From contig OZ038385.1 in assembly GCA_964036045.1 (NCBI GenBank), positions 27,054,853-27,118,852 on the forward strand: DNA of 64,000 nt, read 5' to 3'. Shown one piece after another: positions 24,233 through 34,270 of this stretch; the stretch's first letter is position 1, and each line of letters begins with the position of its first letter. This stretch comes from Eutreptiella sp. 'Long Island Sound 2002' (taxonomy: Eukaryota > Euglenozoa > Euglenophyceae > Eutreptiales > Eutreptiaceae). The translations under genes were made by a program, and so were the position numbers. The notes below the pieces were generated by a model that saw nothing but the letters and a program-made list of their open reading frames with translations, did not search any database and was not told where the DNA came from.

Positions 24233-24565
24233 GTGTCCAACGAACACGAACAGGCAAATACCAAATTTTTTTGATCCACCCACATTGCGTTCTGTGGACA
24301 CACACATTCGATGCGTGCAGCACTTTACATGCATGCAATGTTACAGCATATGTGGATGCTTGTTACTTTCATGACCCAGGTGAAAAGTTCCTTTCTGTCA
24401 ATGGCTGCAATGACACAGCGGTGCACTGCAGCCATAAACATTAATCCCTCATTCCCTCAAATTCCGAAAACGGTAACAACTGTTGCTGCCTCTATGCTGA
24501 TGTTTGATGAAATAGGCATCAAATACAAATACAGACAGTCTGAACACCTGGTCTTCGTTGGACAC
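24233..24565. mobile_element. MITE-like element with 12 bp terminal inverted repeats
   Basis: GTGTCCAACGAA at 24233-24244 is matched in inverted orientation by TTCGTTGGACAC at 24554-24565, giving a 333 bp unit with no ORF of note. The same ends occur at 25990-26165. I see no clear target-site duplication. Confidence 0.5.
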
Positions 24566-24627
24566 CGAGGCAGGGTACCAAGGGCCTCAGACCCAGCATA
24601 CCTGCAATGGCTTGCCCTCTGCTGCCG

Positions 24628-24658
24628 CCGCCGCCGCCGCCGCTGCTGCTACTACTGA
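24628..24658. repeat. Trinucleotide tract (GCC/GCT)
   Basis: Interrupted GCC units run into GCT and ACT units; on the minus strand this reads as a poly-Ala run. Confidence 0.9.
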
Positions 24659-24749
24659 TTGCTTCTCCATCGAACTTGTGGTGCTTTCTGAATGCTCCCA
24701 CTTGACAGTGTAGCTGGCAACTGGCCGCTGTTCGGTGCACGGCTGTTCA

Positions 24750-25190
24750 AGGCTAGCCTGGGGGGAAATTGGCTTGCGCGCGGGGGGGGGGGGGGGGGGT
24801 CGTTCAAGCCCCTTTCCTGGACCCCCCCCCAATTCTGGGCTCCTGTAACGGGGACCCCTGACGGGCTGACAGTGACCCCCCAACAGGCTGACAGGGGAGG
24901 TTGGAGGGGGATCCTGAGGTACCACAACATATATGACTCAAAATGATCCCCACGATGCGCTGATCATTTTGAGGTATTGTATGGGGGAATTTTTTTTTTT
25001 GAAAAAAAATCTTCCAGGCCGCTTGGCGGCGCAGTTGGTGAGTCATCATCAGAGGTTTTAGACTAGCCTCTTGGGACTGGCCTGTCACGAGAGCCCCTTT
25101 CCTAGACCCCCACCCTCCTTTGGGGGGGCTCGAACGACCCCCCCCCCCCCCCCCGCACGCGCAAGACAATTTTCCCCATGCCCTTTTGCT
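24750..25190. repeat. Inverted pair of G/C-tract repeats
   Basis: The left arm (about 24757-24812) reads AAATTGGCTTGCGCGC, a long G run, then GTCGTTCAAGCCCC. The right arm (about 25095-25185), read on the minus strand, gives AAATTGTCTTGCGCGTG, a long G run, then GTCGTTCGAGCCCC. The arms face each other across about 290 bp. The pair could fold into a long hairpin or be two insertions of one repeat. Confidence 0.7.
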
Positions 25191-25513
25191 GCTAATAGCT
25201 CGCCCTTGCTGTGTTCGCCTGAGCGTTTGGTAAAAGTGGTCTGTAAGGTGCCACCATTTGCACAATGCGTAAATCATGGCTGGAACTGTGAGGAGCACAT
25301 GAGATGAATGCAGGAAGGAAGGTCATCAATGCGCGCCGGCTTTTTGCCTACAGAACGACTGATAGTTGCCATCAGCACCACCATGCATTGACCGCCAAAT
25401 GGCATGGCTCGCACCATCAATGTTGGTGCTGAAGCCACGAACCGAGGCAGTCCTGAAGGGTGACAAAAGCAAGACCATGGGACGTGCTTAAGGACAGTCC
25501 TGGATAAATGACA

Positions 25514-25937
25514 CTAGACTGCAGAGTGCTGTACAGGACTTGGAACCCACCGAGGGCACGCATGGGAACTGCAGGAGACTGCGGCTTTCTTTGGGCGGAC
25601 GCCTCCTTTGGCTGCAGGCCCAGACAGTGTGCTGCAATATGAGCCTGTGGCCGCAGCAGCAACGGGTGGTTTGCCATAAAGGCTGAGTAAATGTGCGGGT
25701 TGGTACATCCAGCGTATGCACTGGTTGGGGCTTTCAGGAATAAACTGTTTACATTGCTTGTCCCAAGATTCTTGGTAGTTGAGGGTGGGACAATCGTCCC
25801 TCTGCTGACAAGTGCTGCTTCTGCCCCTTGGCGTCCTTCCCATGCCGGCGCTGGCATGCTTCATATTCAGTCATGCCCATAACAAATTGAACGGGTGCTT
25901 GATGTCGGTGGGGAGGGGGGGGCAACGGAGAGCCCAA
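25514..25937 (-). CDS. Unidentified coding-like frames
   Basis: Two minus frames look coding in part: one at 25749-25937 (MTEYEACQRRHGKDAKGQ) and an overlapping one at 25514-25864 (ESWDKQCKQF, KPPVAAAATG, GGVRPKKAAVS). The Lys/Pro/Ala style resembles the short modules at 28.5 and 36.1 kb. No family is recognised. Confidence 0.2.
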
Positions 25938-25989
25938 AGGAGTAAGGAAGGAAAGCCACCGGTGTAGCTACACCCCCCTCCCCCCCCCC

Positions 25990-26165
25990 GTGTCCAGCGA
26001 ACAATAAAGTCCTCGAAAAATACAGTCTGAGCAGGACTGTTCGTTGGACACGCTGTTCCGTACCTAATCAGCTAACCAGCCGACCTCGGTGCCGAAATAA
26101 TTCAGGTACCAAAAAAAATACGTTCCGAACAGAAGTGTTCATAGGACAAGTCATTCGTTGGACAC
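25990..26165. mobile_element. MITE-like element, second copy (possibly nested)
   Basis: GTGTCCAGCGAA at 25990-26001 pairs with inverted TTCGTTGGACAC at 26154-26165. A second right end (26040-26051) lies inside, so two short palindromic units may be nested or tandem. Confidence 0.5.
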
Positions 26166-26224
26166 AGGGGGGGGGGATTGCCCGAGTTGGGTCCCCATGC
26201 CTGGGCGATCCTAAGGTGGAGGGA

Positions 26225-26330
26225 GGGGGGGGGGGGTTCCATGAAGGCCAGTTGAGTCCCGTGGAGTACAGCCGGTGCCCAGTGCCATGTCGTTTGTGTA
26301 ACATACATTTATTGACCAATGTCATTTGTT
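26225..26330. repeat. Dispersed repeat E
   Basis: This block matches about 24042-24140 at reduced identity: GTGGAGTACAGCCGGTGCCCAGTGCCATG here against GTAAAGTACAACCGGCACCCCATGCCATG there (shown as similar, not identical). Confidence 0.4.
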
Positions 26331-26375
26331 GGGGGGTATGGGTGGTCGGCAGGGCTGACCACCCCAGCCCAAGGA

Positions 26376-27095
26376 CTACGTATGCCCGCAGACGTTGGTC
26401 TTGCGGAGTGCTGGGTCGCATGGAAGGAACCAGTCTTGGCGGATGCAGTACGCTGCCCGCAAGGGACTGCCTGTCCTGCAGCCCTCCTCATGGCTCCCCC
26501 AAATAATCCATGATGCCATGGATCCGCTGCTTTTCTTCGAGTGATCCGACAGCATCGAGGGACTGCATGCCACATGGGCCCAAGAGGCGTTGCCGAAACC
26601 GCTGGTATCCGCGGCAATCTGGCTGTACAGTGAAGCTCGCCAGGGGGTGCGCTCCACGCCACAATGGACGGCCTCACATGGCACACTGGGAACAAACTGA
26701 TCTGCATGGACCATCTCTTCATCAGTGGGGCAGGTGACGCCTACAGATGATGCAGGGTCCGATGAGCGTCGTGACTTGGTATCCACGTGCGAAGATGGTC
26801 CCGAAGCACTGACGTCCACTTCTACAGGCAGGGGGGCGAACAGGCTGTCCTGGACGTCATCATCGATGCCAGGGTATGCGATGGGCAGGGTGTCAATCCA
26901 CCGAAGCAGCTCTTGGTTCTTCAGCTCAACGGTCTTCCGGCTCTCGCAGATAGACCAACGCCAACCGACGCGGGCGTTGCTGTCTTTCAAAAAGTTGTGA
27001 GTGTGCGTGACGTGGTTGGCATCAACCTCCGGAGAACAGCCTAGCCATGATGAAACGACTCGGAGCACTTGCATCAGTCGGCACAGAGGCTTCAC
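26376..27095 (-). CDS. Unidentified 239-codon frame
   Basis: This is one of the longer frames outside transposons. The middle part (RKTVELKNQELLRWIDTLP, then an acidic DDDVQDS stretch and a Ser-rich linker with SRRSSDPASS) looks like real protein; the end is rich in Trp, Cys and Ser. There is no signal peptide or membrane helix. The beginning may belong to an intron. No domain is recognised and no matching frame occurs elsewhere in the window. Confidence 0.33.
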   Translation of the reverse strand: MKPLCRLMQVLRVVSSWLGCSPEVDANHVTHTHNFLKDSNARVGWRWSICESRKTVELKNQELLRWIDTLPIAYPGIDDDVQDSLFAPLPVEVDVSASGPSSHVDTKSRRSSDPASSVGVTCPTDEEMVHADQFVPSVPCEAVHCGVERTPWRASLYSQIAADTSGFGNASWAHVACSPSMLSDHSKKSSGSMASWIIWGSHEEGCRTGSPLRAAYCIRQDWFLPCDPALRKTNVCGHT

Positions 27096-28402
27096 TTACA
27101 TCTCTGGACCTTTGAGAGACAGGAGTGGTGACGTTTGCATCAGACGTTTGCACTGGTTTCTTTCACCGCTGTCTGTTGTGTCACTGGGGTAGATAGCAGG
27201 AGTCGGCTTCTACATTGGCCATATCCAGAGGCTTGTACATTGGTAATCATGTCCTCGTGTCCTTTGTTGGTTTTGCAAGGCCATTGGACGAAACAGGGCA
27301 TGGGGAGATATAGATGGTGGGGTTGGGGGCCATATGCATATGCAGAGGGGGTGTGGGGGGATGCATGAGGGTGGGGATGGGGGATTGAAAATGGGAGCAG
27401 CTGCGTGCAGACTATCTGCATTACGGGGAAAGGAGGGACCTGGCAAAGGGGATGGAACAACACAGTTGGTTCCAATTCGCCACAGGGGAAACGAACGATT
27501 CGTTGAATCAGTCCAGTTCAACCAAAATGCTGCATTTGATGCCTCTCTAATCTACTGAGCCAATCTGCTCCAGTTCTGAATGTTGCTTTGAGAGTTCGTG
27601 TAGTGACTGGATCCCTGGGCAACATAGGGCCTGTAGGCATAGACCCATAACTCATGCCCATATTACATAATCCTGTGATGCTCTCTAATGCAGTAGGTGA
27701 CCACCACTGGTTCCGCCACCGAGTACAAAAAAAAATGTTGCAAGTATTTTTTTTTTTGCCATGAAGCCAAATAAAAGTTTTTACCCCTCAGTTGTGTAAT
27801 TCTTAAAACCCACAAAACAATCTTTGTGCAAGTATTTTTTTTTGCCACAAAGGTGAGGACAGTTTTTGTTTAAGCAACGATGCTACTATTGCAACATGTC
27901 CACCTTCCAGTTCTGTATAGCACTTATACACTCCACCCCTTTGGCACCCTGGAAGAGGTGGTTGCCTCAAGACCAGGTGGGGTTGAATATAGGAGGCAAT
28001 ATATCGAGCTTTCAACCCTCAACCCTTTTGGCACCTCAGAAGAGGTGGTGGCTCCCTATGCAGTGTGAATGTTTGTGGTTGTGTAGGTCACTGATGGCCA
28101 CCCCAAAGGTGCCAATGTGTGTGCATACTACCTCCCCCCCCCCCCCCATGTCCATCCCCCCCCCCCCCCCCCCCCCCCCCAGGGACAACGCCCCCAACGC
28201 CCCCCCCGGGGATAGACACCATCGCCAACGAACAAATTACCGCCGCATACTACGCAGCATTTATGACCGATCAGTTGCTTGCTGTACGCCGCCCAAGGCT
28301 CTGAAATACACACTGAGATACAAAAATCGAATGGTGCCATGCAAATGATGCAAACAAGCAAAATTCTCAATACAATGCATCAGTCCATCAGTTTGCTGCA
28401 TG
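27096..28402. other. No gene recognised; poly-C/poly-T rich
   Basis: It holds T-runs at about 27730-27845, two copies of a short CACCCTTTTGGCACC motif (about 27936 and 28022), and two long C-runs at 28131-28180. Confidence 0.5.
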
Positions 28403-28645
28403 CCCCTACTGCTGAACAGGGACAGTGGAAAACTTCTTTTTCTGGTCCCACATAGTCTTGAACAGCTGCACATGCTGCCCATCAGCCACAGGGATGGACG
28501 AACTGGCTGCAGCAGGCTTCGCTGCTGCTTTCCACGTTTGGGTGCAGGTTTGGGTGCAGGTTTGGCAACTGTTGGTGCCTCCAGCTTTGTGGGGATCCAC
28601 TTTTCCTCCGGGATGTCCCGGGTAAGATACACCTTCAGGGAACAC
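28403..28645 (-). pseudogene. Diverged copy of the repeat-C coding module with Pro/Lys-rich linker
   Basis: A minus frame begins DIPEEKWIPTKLEAPTVAK with PAPKPAPK repeats, and a second frame continues AAAKPAAASSSIPVADGQHVQLFKTMWDQKKKF. The end aligns with VPVESGEHAQEFKVKWSRTKKFYT of the copies at 6.5 and 19.7 kb. The change of frame inside the linker means either a frameshift or a short intron. Confidence 0.45.
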
Positions 28646-28802
28646 TTTGAGAGGTCTTAGGAGTGCAATGGGTTAGCACAAAGAGGTATGCATAAGCTCT
28701 AACAACGAGCTCTCATAATTATGCAATCCTGTGCAATATGACGCAATATGACACTGTTGCGGTCTTTTTTGGAACCAGCCGGTGACGGTTCCCCCCTCGG
28801 GG

Positions 28803-28930
28803 GCCATGAGGCAACGGATACTGGGCTCGCATACGCCCCCGTGTCACAGGCGCATGGTCATAACCACATAGTTCAGTGTTTTCCTCGCTGCACTGCAGCG
28901 CAAACCAGTTCTGTACCACATCAGGTGGGG
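28803..28930. repeat. Dispersed repeat A, copy 1
   Basis: Begins GCCATGAGGCAACGG, with CGCATACGCCCCCGTGTC and TTCTGTACCAC. Matching copies are at about 31915 and 43132. Confidence 0.85.
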
Positions 28931-29330
28931 GGGGGGGGGGATGCACACAGGGTTGGGATGGACACTGGGAAGGTACTATTGACTGTGCTATCTTGAATCT
29001 CACGGTGTCTTTAGGCTAGGGCGGTCCTTAACGCAAAAAAAAAAGTTGTTCCAGAACATTGTTTTTTTTCAAAAGAGCCCGCGGACATTACATGTCTTCA
29101 CCCAGGTGTTCCCAATTGTTCAACCATGAGTCCCTAGCCCAAAATTTGTGCAAGCACACAACCATATGATCCTAGCCCCACATGTGTTCAATGATAGCAT
29201 CCGAACCCTACTTCACAACCTGCACAATTCAACATGAACAGGAGCAATGTTGTTTTCAATCAAGTGCGGTAACGCAGCGTTCGACCACCCGAATGTTCCA
29301 TCGCCGGTGGCACAGCTCATAACAAACCCT

Positions 29331-29900
29331 CTACAACTGGTACAACCTCTGGAAGTGCACCCTGACATGCTCCATAAGCTCACCCTTCCCCCCGTTGACA
29401 CTCAAACCATGCTTCCTACAAATGGCCTTAAACTCAACTTTAGTCCAGTCAAGCAATTTCCCCCTCTCCATTGCCTTCAACACCGCCTCATCCACATCAT
29501 ACATGAACACGAACTGCGCGGCAGGGTTAGAAGAGGTAGAGGGGACAACTGGTGGGTTACGAAGGTCAGAAGAGGAGCTACTGGCAACTTCACCTGGCTG
29601 CTCCAAATCCTCGTCATCACTATCTTCGTCCTCACCCTCCAACCCAACCCCATACACATCGCCAATATCGGCGTGACGTGTTGCCCTCTTTGGGACAACC
29701 CACAAATCTTGAATGTTCAAATGAACCTCTGCCTGAGCATCCTCTTCGAAAGAAACTTGCAAATCCTTGAAAGCAGCAAACCCAAGCAAACCACCATCTT
29801 CCACCTCAACCGCATGCCCTTGCTTCCGTTTGCGCGGGCGGAAAGGGGTCTTCCAGAGATCATCAAAGCAAAATGGGTGGAATGTATCAACCAGCTGTTT
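29331..29900 (-). CDS. SAP-domain protein, terminal exon (nuclear, DNA-binding predicted)
   Basis: The exon opens after an AG at 29901-29902 and ends at a stop at 29331, giving 189 codons plus stop in one frame. It holds a basic PRKRKQ stretch that could be a nuclear localisation signal, a very acidic GEDEDSDDEDLEQ segment, a Ser-rich linker, and at about residues 149-183 a SAP-like helix-extension-helix (VEFKAICRKHGLSVNGGKGELMEHV). SAP domains bind AT-rich DNA. It lies on the same strand as the surrounding transposase remnants, so it may belong to a mobile element or a host gene. The upstream exon is not found. Confidence 0.5.
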   Translation of the reverse strand, partial: KQLVDTFHPFCFDDLWKTPFRPRKRKQGHAVEVEDGGLLGFAAFKDLQVSFEEDAQAEVHLNIQDLWVVPKRATRHADIGDVYGVGLEGEDEDSDDEDLEQPGEVASSSSSDLRNPPVVPSTSSNPAAQFVFMYDVDEAVLKAMERGKLLDWTKVEFKAICRKHGLSVNGGKGELMEHVRVHFQRLYQL

Positions 29901-30149
29901 CTATTGACTAGGTCTCATTAATTAGTGGCCACACACAAGTCCTTGTGCTATGTGGACTTGGTGTCCCATTGCTGACCTATTCAACAAAGCTGTCAACCAG
30001 AAACTTTTAAAATCAGTTCACTTGGAGGCACATCACTCACATCACTTACTTTTCTTGTTTTTCTTGTTCGTTTTCTCTTCCCCACTCAAGAAGGGCAAGG
30101 ACAAGAACTGGGGATGTGGACTTTGGGGTTGTGCCATAGAGGGTTCGTT

Positions 30150-30512
30150 TGCCCGGCGCGCCTGGCGCGCCCAGCATCCAAATGAATGTTCCGGCCATCT
30201 ATCACAATGCTTTACCCCCAAACATCACCCCCTCCTCTGCCCAGGAACCCTAAGCACAAGCACATTGTATGATTGTTGGCAATCAAATAACTTCCCATTT
30301 TTTTGCCCAACAAATGGGACGATCACATGCACCATACCCTTGTAGGCCCCATCATGGCCACCCACCTCAAAATCAAAGAATCCTCCTCTTGTGTGTGATG
30401 GACCACTCAAGTGGCCACACCGAAGATTGGGAGTCCTTAACCCCAGCTCGAGGGGCCACACCAAAGCTCGGGAAAACTTTGCCCGGCGCGCCCGGCGCGT
30501 GCCCTGCGCGCT
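30150..30512 (-). mobile_element. GC-motif-bounded Harbinger-like segment 3
   Basis: Left boundary at 30149-30175 (GCCCGGCGCGCC, TGGCGCGCCC) and right at 30480-30512 (GCCCGGCGCGCC units then CCTGCGCGCTAACG). The minus frame 30225-30464 reads FFDFEVGGHDGAYKGMVHVIVPFVGQKNGKLFDCQQSYN, a transposase fragment matching the 62.7-63.4 kb array. Only about 80 codons remain. Confidence 0.65.
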
Positions 30513-31531
30513 AACGTACTCTCATATAAGGTGCCCCCAAGTAGATACAAAATGTATGTTGATAGATCAAATCTTACTTTGTGTTGGATGACTTCAACTT
30601 TGCCCCAAGATTGGCATTTTGCTTGCAAGCCTCATGAAGGTGAAATTTGAGCTAGTTGGTAAGCTTGTTAATTAAATGTTGTTTGCGCCCCGACTGTTTG
30701 GATGACTCTTGGGGACCTTGAACAACACTCCAAAGACCAACACCTGTTGACAAAATCCTCCTCTTTTGTAGGATTGGCTTGGGGGCAGGGTTGCCCCAAG
30801 GCTCTGCAGCTTCAATGCTTAGGGCATCAAGGCTTTGTTAATGGGAGGCATCCTTAACTTGCAACGGGGTGGAGGTGGCCTCAACATTGTTCTTGGCCAT
30901 GAATTCAGTCAAGCACTGCTCAAGCTGCAAGATTAATAACATTGTCGCAAACCAGCAAATTGACACCGCAAATTGGCACGATAGGGGGGGGGGGTGTGGT
31001 TTTTTTGTTGTAATGGTGAATACAGAAAAAGTTGTATTGGTAAGTACTCAATCATTTTGGTACTTGCCATTACATCACAAAAAAATTACTCGCATTACAT
31101 TGAAAAAATTGGTACTTGCCTTTAACAAAAAAAAAAAACTACTTGCCTTTGCAGCGAAAACACGATTTCTACTGTGGGGGCCGATGTTCCCATCCTCCAT
31201 TGTCTTCATTGTCTCCATTGTCTTGGACAATAGGGGTTATGCAGCCTCTTTGATTCCTCCCCACTTTGCGGACCCGAGACTGTAGGGGTTATGTAGCCAC
31301 TTTGATTTCACCCTGTTTTGTGGAGCCTAACACAACACGGGTTATGAAGCCATACTTATTCTTTGCCACTCTTAAGCTGCTCTAACCGACCGCCCCTCAG
31401 ACGTCAAGATCGATGTCAATGCTTTTGAAAAACGGCCGTTTTAAACTAGGGTTTTCTAACCCCCTCCCCTTTCTAACCCCCCAAAAAATTAACTTTTTGG
31501 GGGGTTTGTTGCAATTACCCCCCACCCCCCT
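30513..31531. other. No gene recognised
   Basis: A-rich and T-rich sequence with homopolymer runs; no ORF stands out. The repeated TAGGGGTTATG(C/T)AGCC around 31225 and 31283 is a short local duplication. Confidence 0.4.
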
Positions 31532-31617
31532 TGCGCAAACACGGGCCACGTTCTGGTTCCAGGACCAAAAGTGCGGAAACACAGGGTCCCCGTGTTTGGA
31601 CAAGCCCGTGTTAGCGC
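31532..31617. repeat. Hairpin-forming dispersed repeat D
   Basis: The left arm TGCGCAAACACGGGC and right arm GCCCGTGTTAGCGC are near inverted repeats around a core with GTGCGGAAACA. The core and right arm recur at 31857-31913 (GTGCGGAAACATGGGG, GTGTTTGGACAAGCCC). Weaker copies are at about 4387, 4668, 21240, 21722 and 56545. Confidence 0.6.
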
Positions 31618-31914
31618 GTGGCACGTACTGCGGAACACAAGTTGCAGGCATAGCCCAACCTTAACCCTCCCAACATGATACCACAAGTCATTTTTCTTTA
31701 GCCACACAACTTAGGTGTCACTCAGTCCTCCAAATGGGACAACTTCAGTCCCTTTGGGAAAACAGCTTTTTGCATGGCTGATCGCAATTGCACAAAGCCA
31801 TAAACCACGTTCTCTATTGGATCAGGACCGCAAAGACGACAGTTCAAAAAAAAGGACCAAAAGTGCGGAAACATGGGGTCTCCGTGTTTGGACAAGCCCG
31901 TGTTAGCGCAAGGG

Positions 31915-32290
31915 GCCATGAGGCAACGGATACTGGGCTCGCATACGCCCCCGTGTCACAGGCGCATGGTCATCACCACTCAGTTCAATGTTTCGCCTCG
32001 CTGCACCGCAGCGTTGCTCGGTTCTGTACCACTCCAGGTGGTTTATGATTGTGCATTGGCTGCCTATACATCTGGGTCAGCTCGCACCCACCACCCTCCC
32101 ACAGCGCGGGTTAGTCTCTAACACTTGCTCTGCGGGTCTCTCTCTCTCTCTCTCTCTCTCTCGCTCTCTCTCTCTGGCCTTTCTCCCTCCCTCTCTCTCT
32201 CTCTCTGTGTCCCGCTCTCTCCCTCTCGCATAAAGGGGGTTTCGGGATGTTCGGTGGGTCTCTATCCCCCCCCCGGGGTTCGCAAGGGGA
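31915..32290. repeat. Composite of repeat A, CT tract and SINE tail
   Basis: 31915-32045 is repeat A. About 32068-32135 (GGTCAGCTCG...TTGCTCTGCGGGTC) matches 43.28-43.36 and 43.74-43.81 kb. 32135-32225 is a CT-rich tract, and 32228-32285 matches the tail of the SINE at 44.0 kb. Confidence 0.75.
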
Positions 32291-32552
32291 GGGGGGGGTA
32301 CTTGCCCTGGGTCCCTTTCCAAAACATCCCCCCAATGGCCTGTTTTCAGACTGAGTCATTGAAGCGCAGGGTATCATGAGTGCCTGCACAAACGAGTACC
32401 TTTCGTTTCATTCTTCTACACACCTATTGTGAGAAGCATGCTGGGAAGTATGCAATACACAAAGCAGTGGCCACAACAGCAAACTGTGAACAATTCTAAT
32501 AGTACTTTGTACGACAAAGGAGGCGATGCAAAAAAGAGACTATGGGGGAATC

Positions 32553-33356
32553 TTTGCACTGCGCGCGCACTGCGCGCTACTTTTAGACTATGTTCCCCCG
32601 GAAGAGCCCCCAAGCACACCCCTTGGAAACACCCTTAGAATTAGGTGACCCAAACTGCCCCAGCTCAAGAAAGTTGCAAACCACCTTCCCTGAACATAAC
32701 ACACATCATGCACATCTGGAAAGGCCATGAACAGCGCATTGGTCGCCACCCTCAAGAACACACAACTGTCTTTCTGGTCCATTGTCAACTAAGTACACAT
32801 TGAGAATACGCAACTTGTGTGCACAACATGACACAGTTGCAGAATCAAAGAAATGTCACACTGTCACATGTGTGCGTGTCAATGCAATCCGTACAATATT
32901 GCAATTCACACTTGTCACACATGGACATCTTTTCAGGGTACATACATGTGCAGGTACGTGTTCCCATGGACCATATGGAGGGTACCGTACCTGTCTTCGA
33001 ATCAAAAATTGCTGCAAATGCAAGAGTACACGCACGTACCCATGCAACTCCGTACCGGATCCCCTCCATATGTTCCTTACGATGCCCCGGTGCCACATGC
33101 GTGCAAACAAGTGCTCAATGCGTGCCCTATAGAAACCATGAACATCGTTGTACTCCTTTTGCCGCTCGGTCAACGTCTTTCGACCGATAAATGGCCATGC
33201 CACATGGAGGCGCCCCTTGTATGCACCATCCATGGAGAAGTCAAAACCTACGCTAGGGGTCACCATGATGCCCCCAGGGGCCCCTAGTATCACAAAGTAT
33301 GGGTCTCTAGTACGGCCAGACGCCCAAATGGTTGCACTGCGCGCGCACTGCGCTTA
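32553..33356 (-). mobile_element. GC-motif-bounded Harbinger-like segment 4
   Basis: Left boundary 32553-32580 and right boundary 33330-33356 are both pairs of GCACTGCGCGC units in the same orientation. Left flanks (GGGGGAAT before, TACTTTTAGACTATG after) are the same as at 62.27 kb, where the core is the CCCGGCG variant. Confidence 0.68.
32845..33293 (-). pseudogene. Harbinger-like transposase remnant with C-terminal zinc-finger motif
   Basis: Frame 32856-33293 holds MDGAYKGRLHVAWPFIGRK, then QKEYNDVHGFYRARIEHLFARMW; the Glu in RARIE is a good candidate for the last catalytic acid of a DDE_4 nuclease. A second frame (32845-33096) continues as CDKCELQYCTDCIDTH. The switch means a frameshift or small intron. 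Other copies carry CDECKEHYCTECIDTH, so the Cys/His spacing is conserved and likely binds zinc. Confidence 0.6.
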
Positions 33357-33537
33357 AGGCTCCCCCTATAGCCCAGCAATATGGCCGTTGGTCATCGAAA
33401 TATCGGTCCGCAGAAGGATGTTTGGAAGCCAAATCATGCACATACAACATACAAATACACCATAATAGATCAAGCCTACCCTGCACCCTTGGTTGCCTTG
33501 GCATTCAGAGCAGAGAGGGCATTGCCCTAGGCTGCCT

Positions 33538-33731
33538 TCATCTTGGCACTGCCCTTTTTGGACCCGGAACATCAATATGGGTGCTGGGTGTTGAGGCCCT
33601 TGGCTGTTTCTTGGCTGGCTTCTCAATAAGATCCGCCACTACAGCCTGGATATCATCATCTTCATCATCGTGCTCATCAGACTCACCCCTCAACACCTGC
33701 AGCAATTTGCCTTCAACAATCCAGACTCCTA
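33538..33731 (-). CDS. Acidic protein of unknown family, terminal exon
   Basis: The exon starts after acceptor attgtgcag (AG at 33732-33733) with two bases completing a codon, and ends at a TGA at 33538-33540. It encodes GVWIVEGKLLQVLRG, then an acidic SDEHDDEDDD stretch, a helix (IQAVVADLIEKP) and a basic tail (AKKQPRAS...GPKRAVPR). The phase fits the donor at 34026, so 33538-33731 and 34027-34270 are probably consecutive exons. The acidic and basic tail suggests a nuclear or DNA-associated protein. Confidence 0.45.
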
Positions 33732-34026
33732 CTGCACAATATAAACGCTATCAGTATCATTGATGCGGTCTGTGTAAAGGAGGTAAAGGCGGCAACCAAC
33801 CCTATGAAACAAACACCGAGTGAGACGGACTGAGTCAAAGACAAGAAAAGCTAAGCTGCAAATGCGGGCACACAAATGAATGTCAACAGCGTGTGGCTTT
33901 GGTGGGAGACCGCACCAACCCTGGGCTCTTAAGGAGAAAACTAGCAGCAGGAAGTGTGATCCTTGAATTCAGTAGACCTTGGTGGACCAAAAAAAAAAAA
34001 CAGGGGCATTTTCTTTGTGACCTTAC

Positions 34027-34270
34027 TAGGTGTTACAAAGAGAACTACTTGAGAGGCCGTGGCATGAACACTTCGTGTCATCCCCATATCGTAAATAGTT
34101 CCACGCACTGCCAGCCATCTGTGACCTCCAATTGTATGAGCTCCATCTTGCAATTCCTTATGTCTAGGGGGGTACCGGCAACAACCAAAGGAATGTCCTG
34201 TTGCAGACATTTTTTTTGCCATCAAAGGGGGAATATAGTCGCAGGCCTCAACGGCCACCTCCACAAGGGT
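34027..34270 (-). CDS. Acidic protein of unknown family, penultimate exon
   Basis: Acceptor accaatttttgcag precedes 34270; donor CCTA|GTAAGG follows 34027. The 244-nt exon is open throughout (81 codons plus one base) and joins in phase to the exon at 33731. It encodes VEVAVEACDYIPPLMAKK, a Cys/His stretch (GHSFGCCRYPPRHKE) and GGHRWLAVRGTIYDMG. The intron would be 295 bp. I cannot assign a family; a transposon origin is possible given the neighbours. Confidence 0.42.

Noticed and set aside
28803-28930. Repeat A as a tRNA-derived SINE
   Set aside because: GGGCTCGCAT is only a poor B-box match and no A box is at the right distance.
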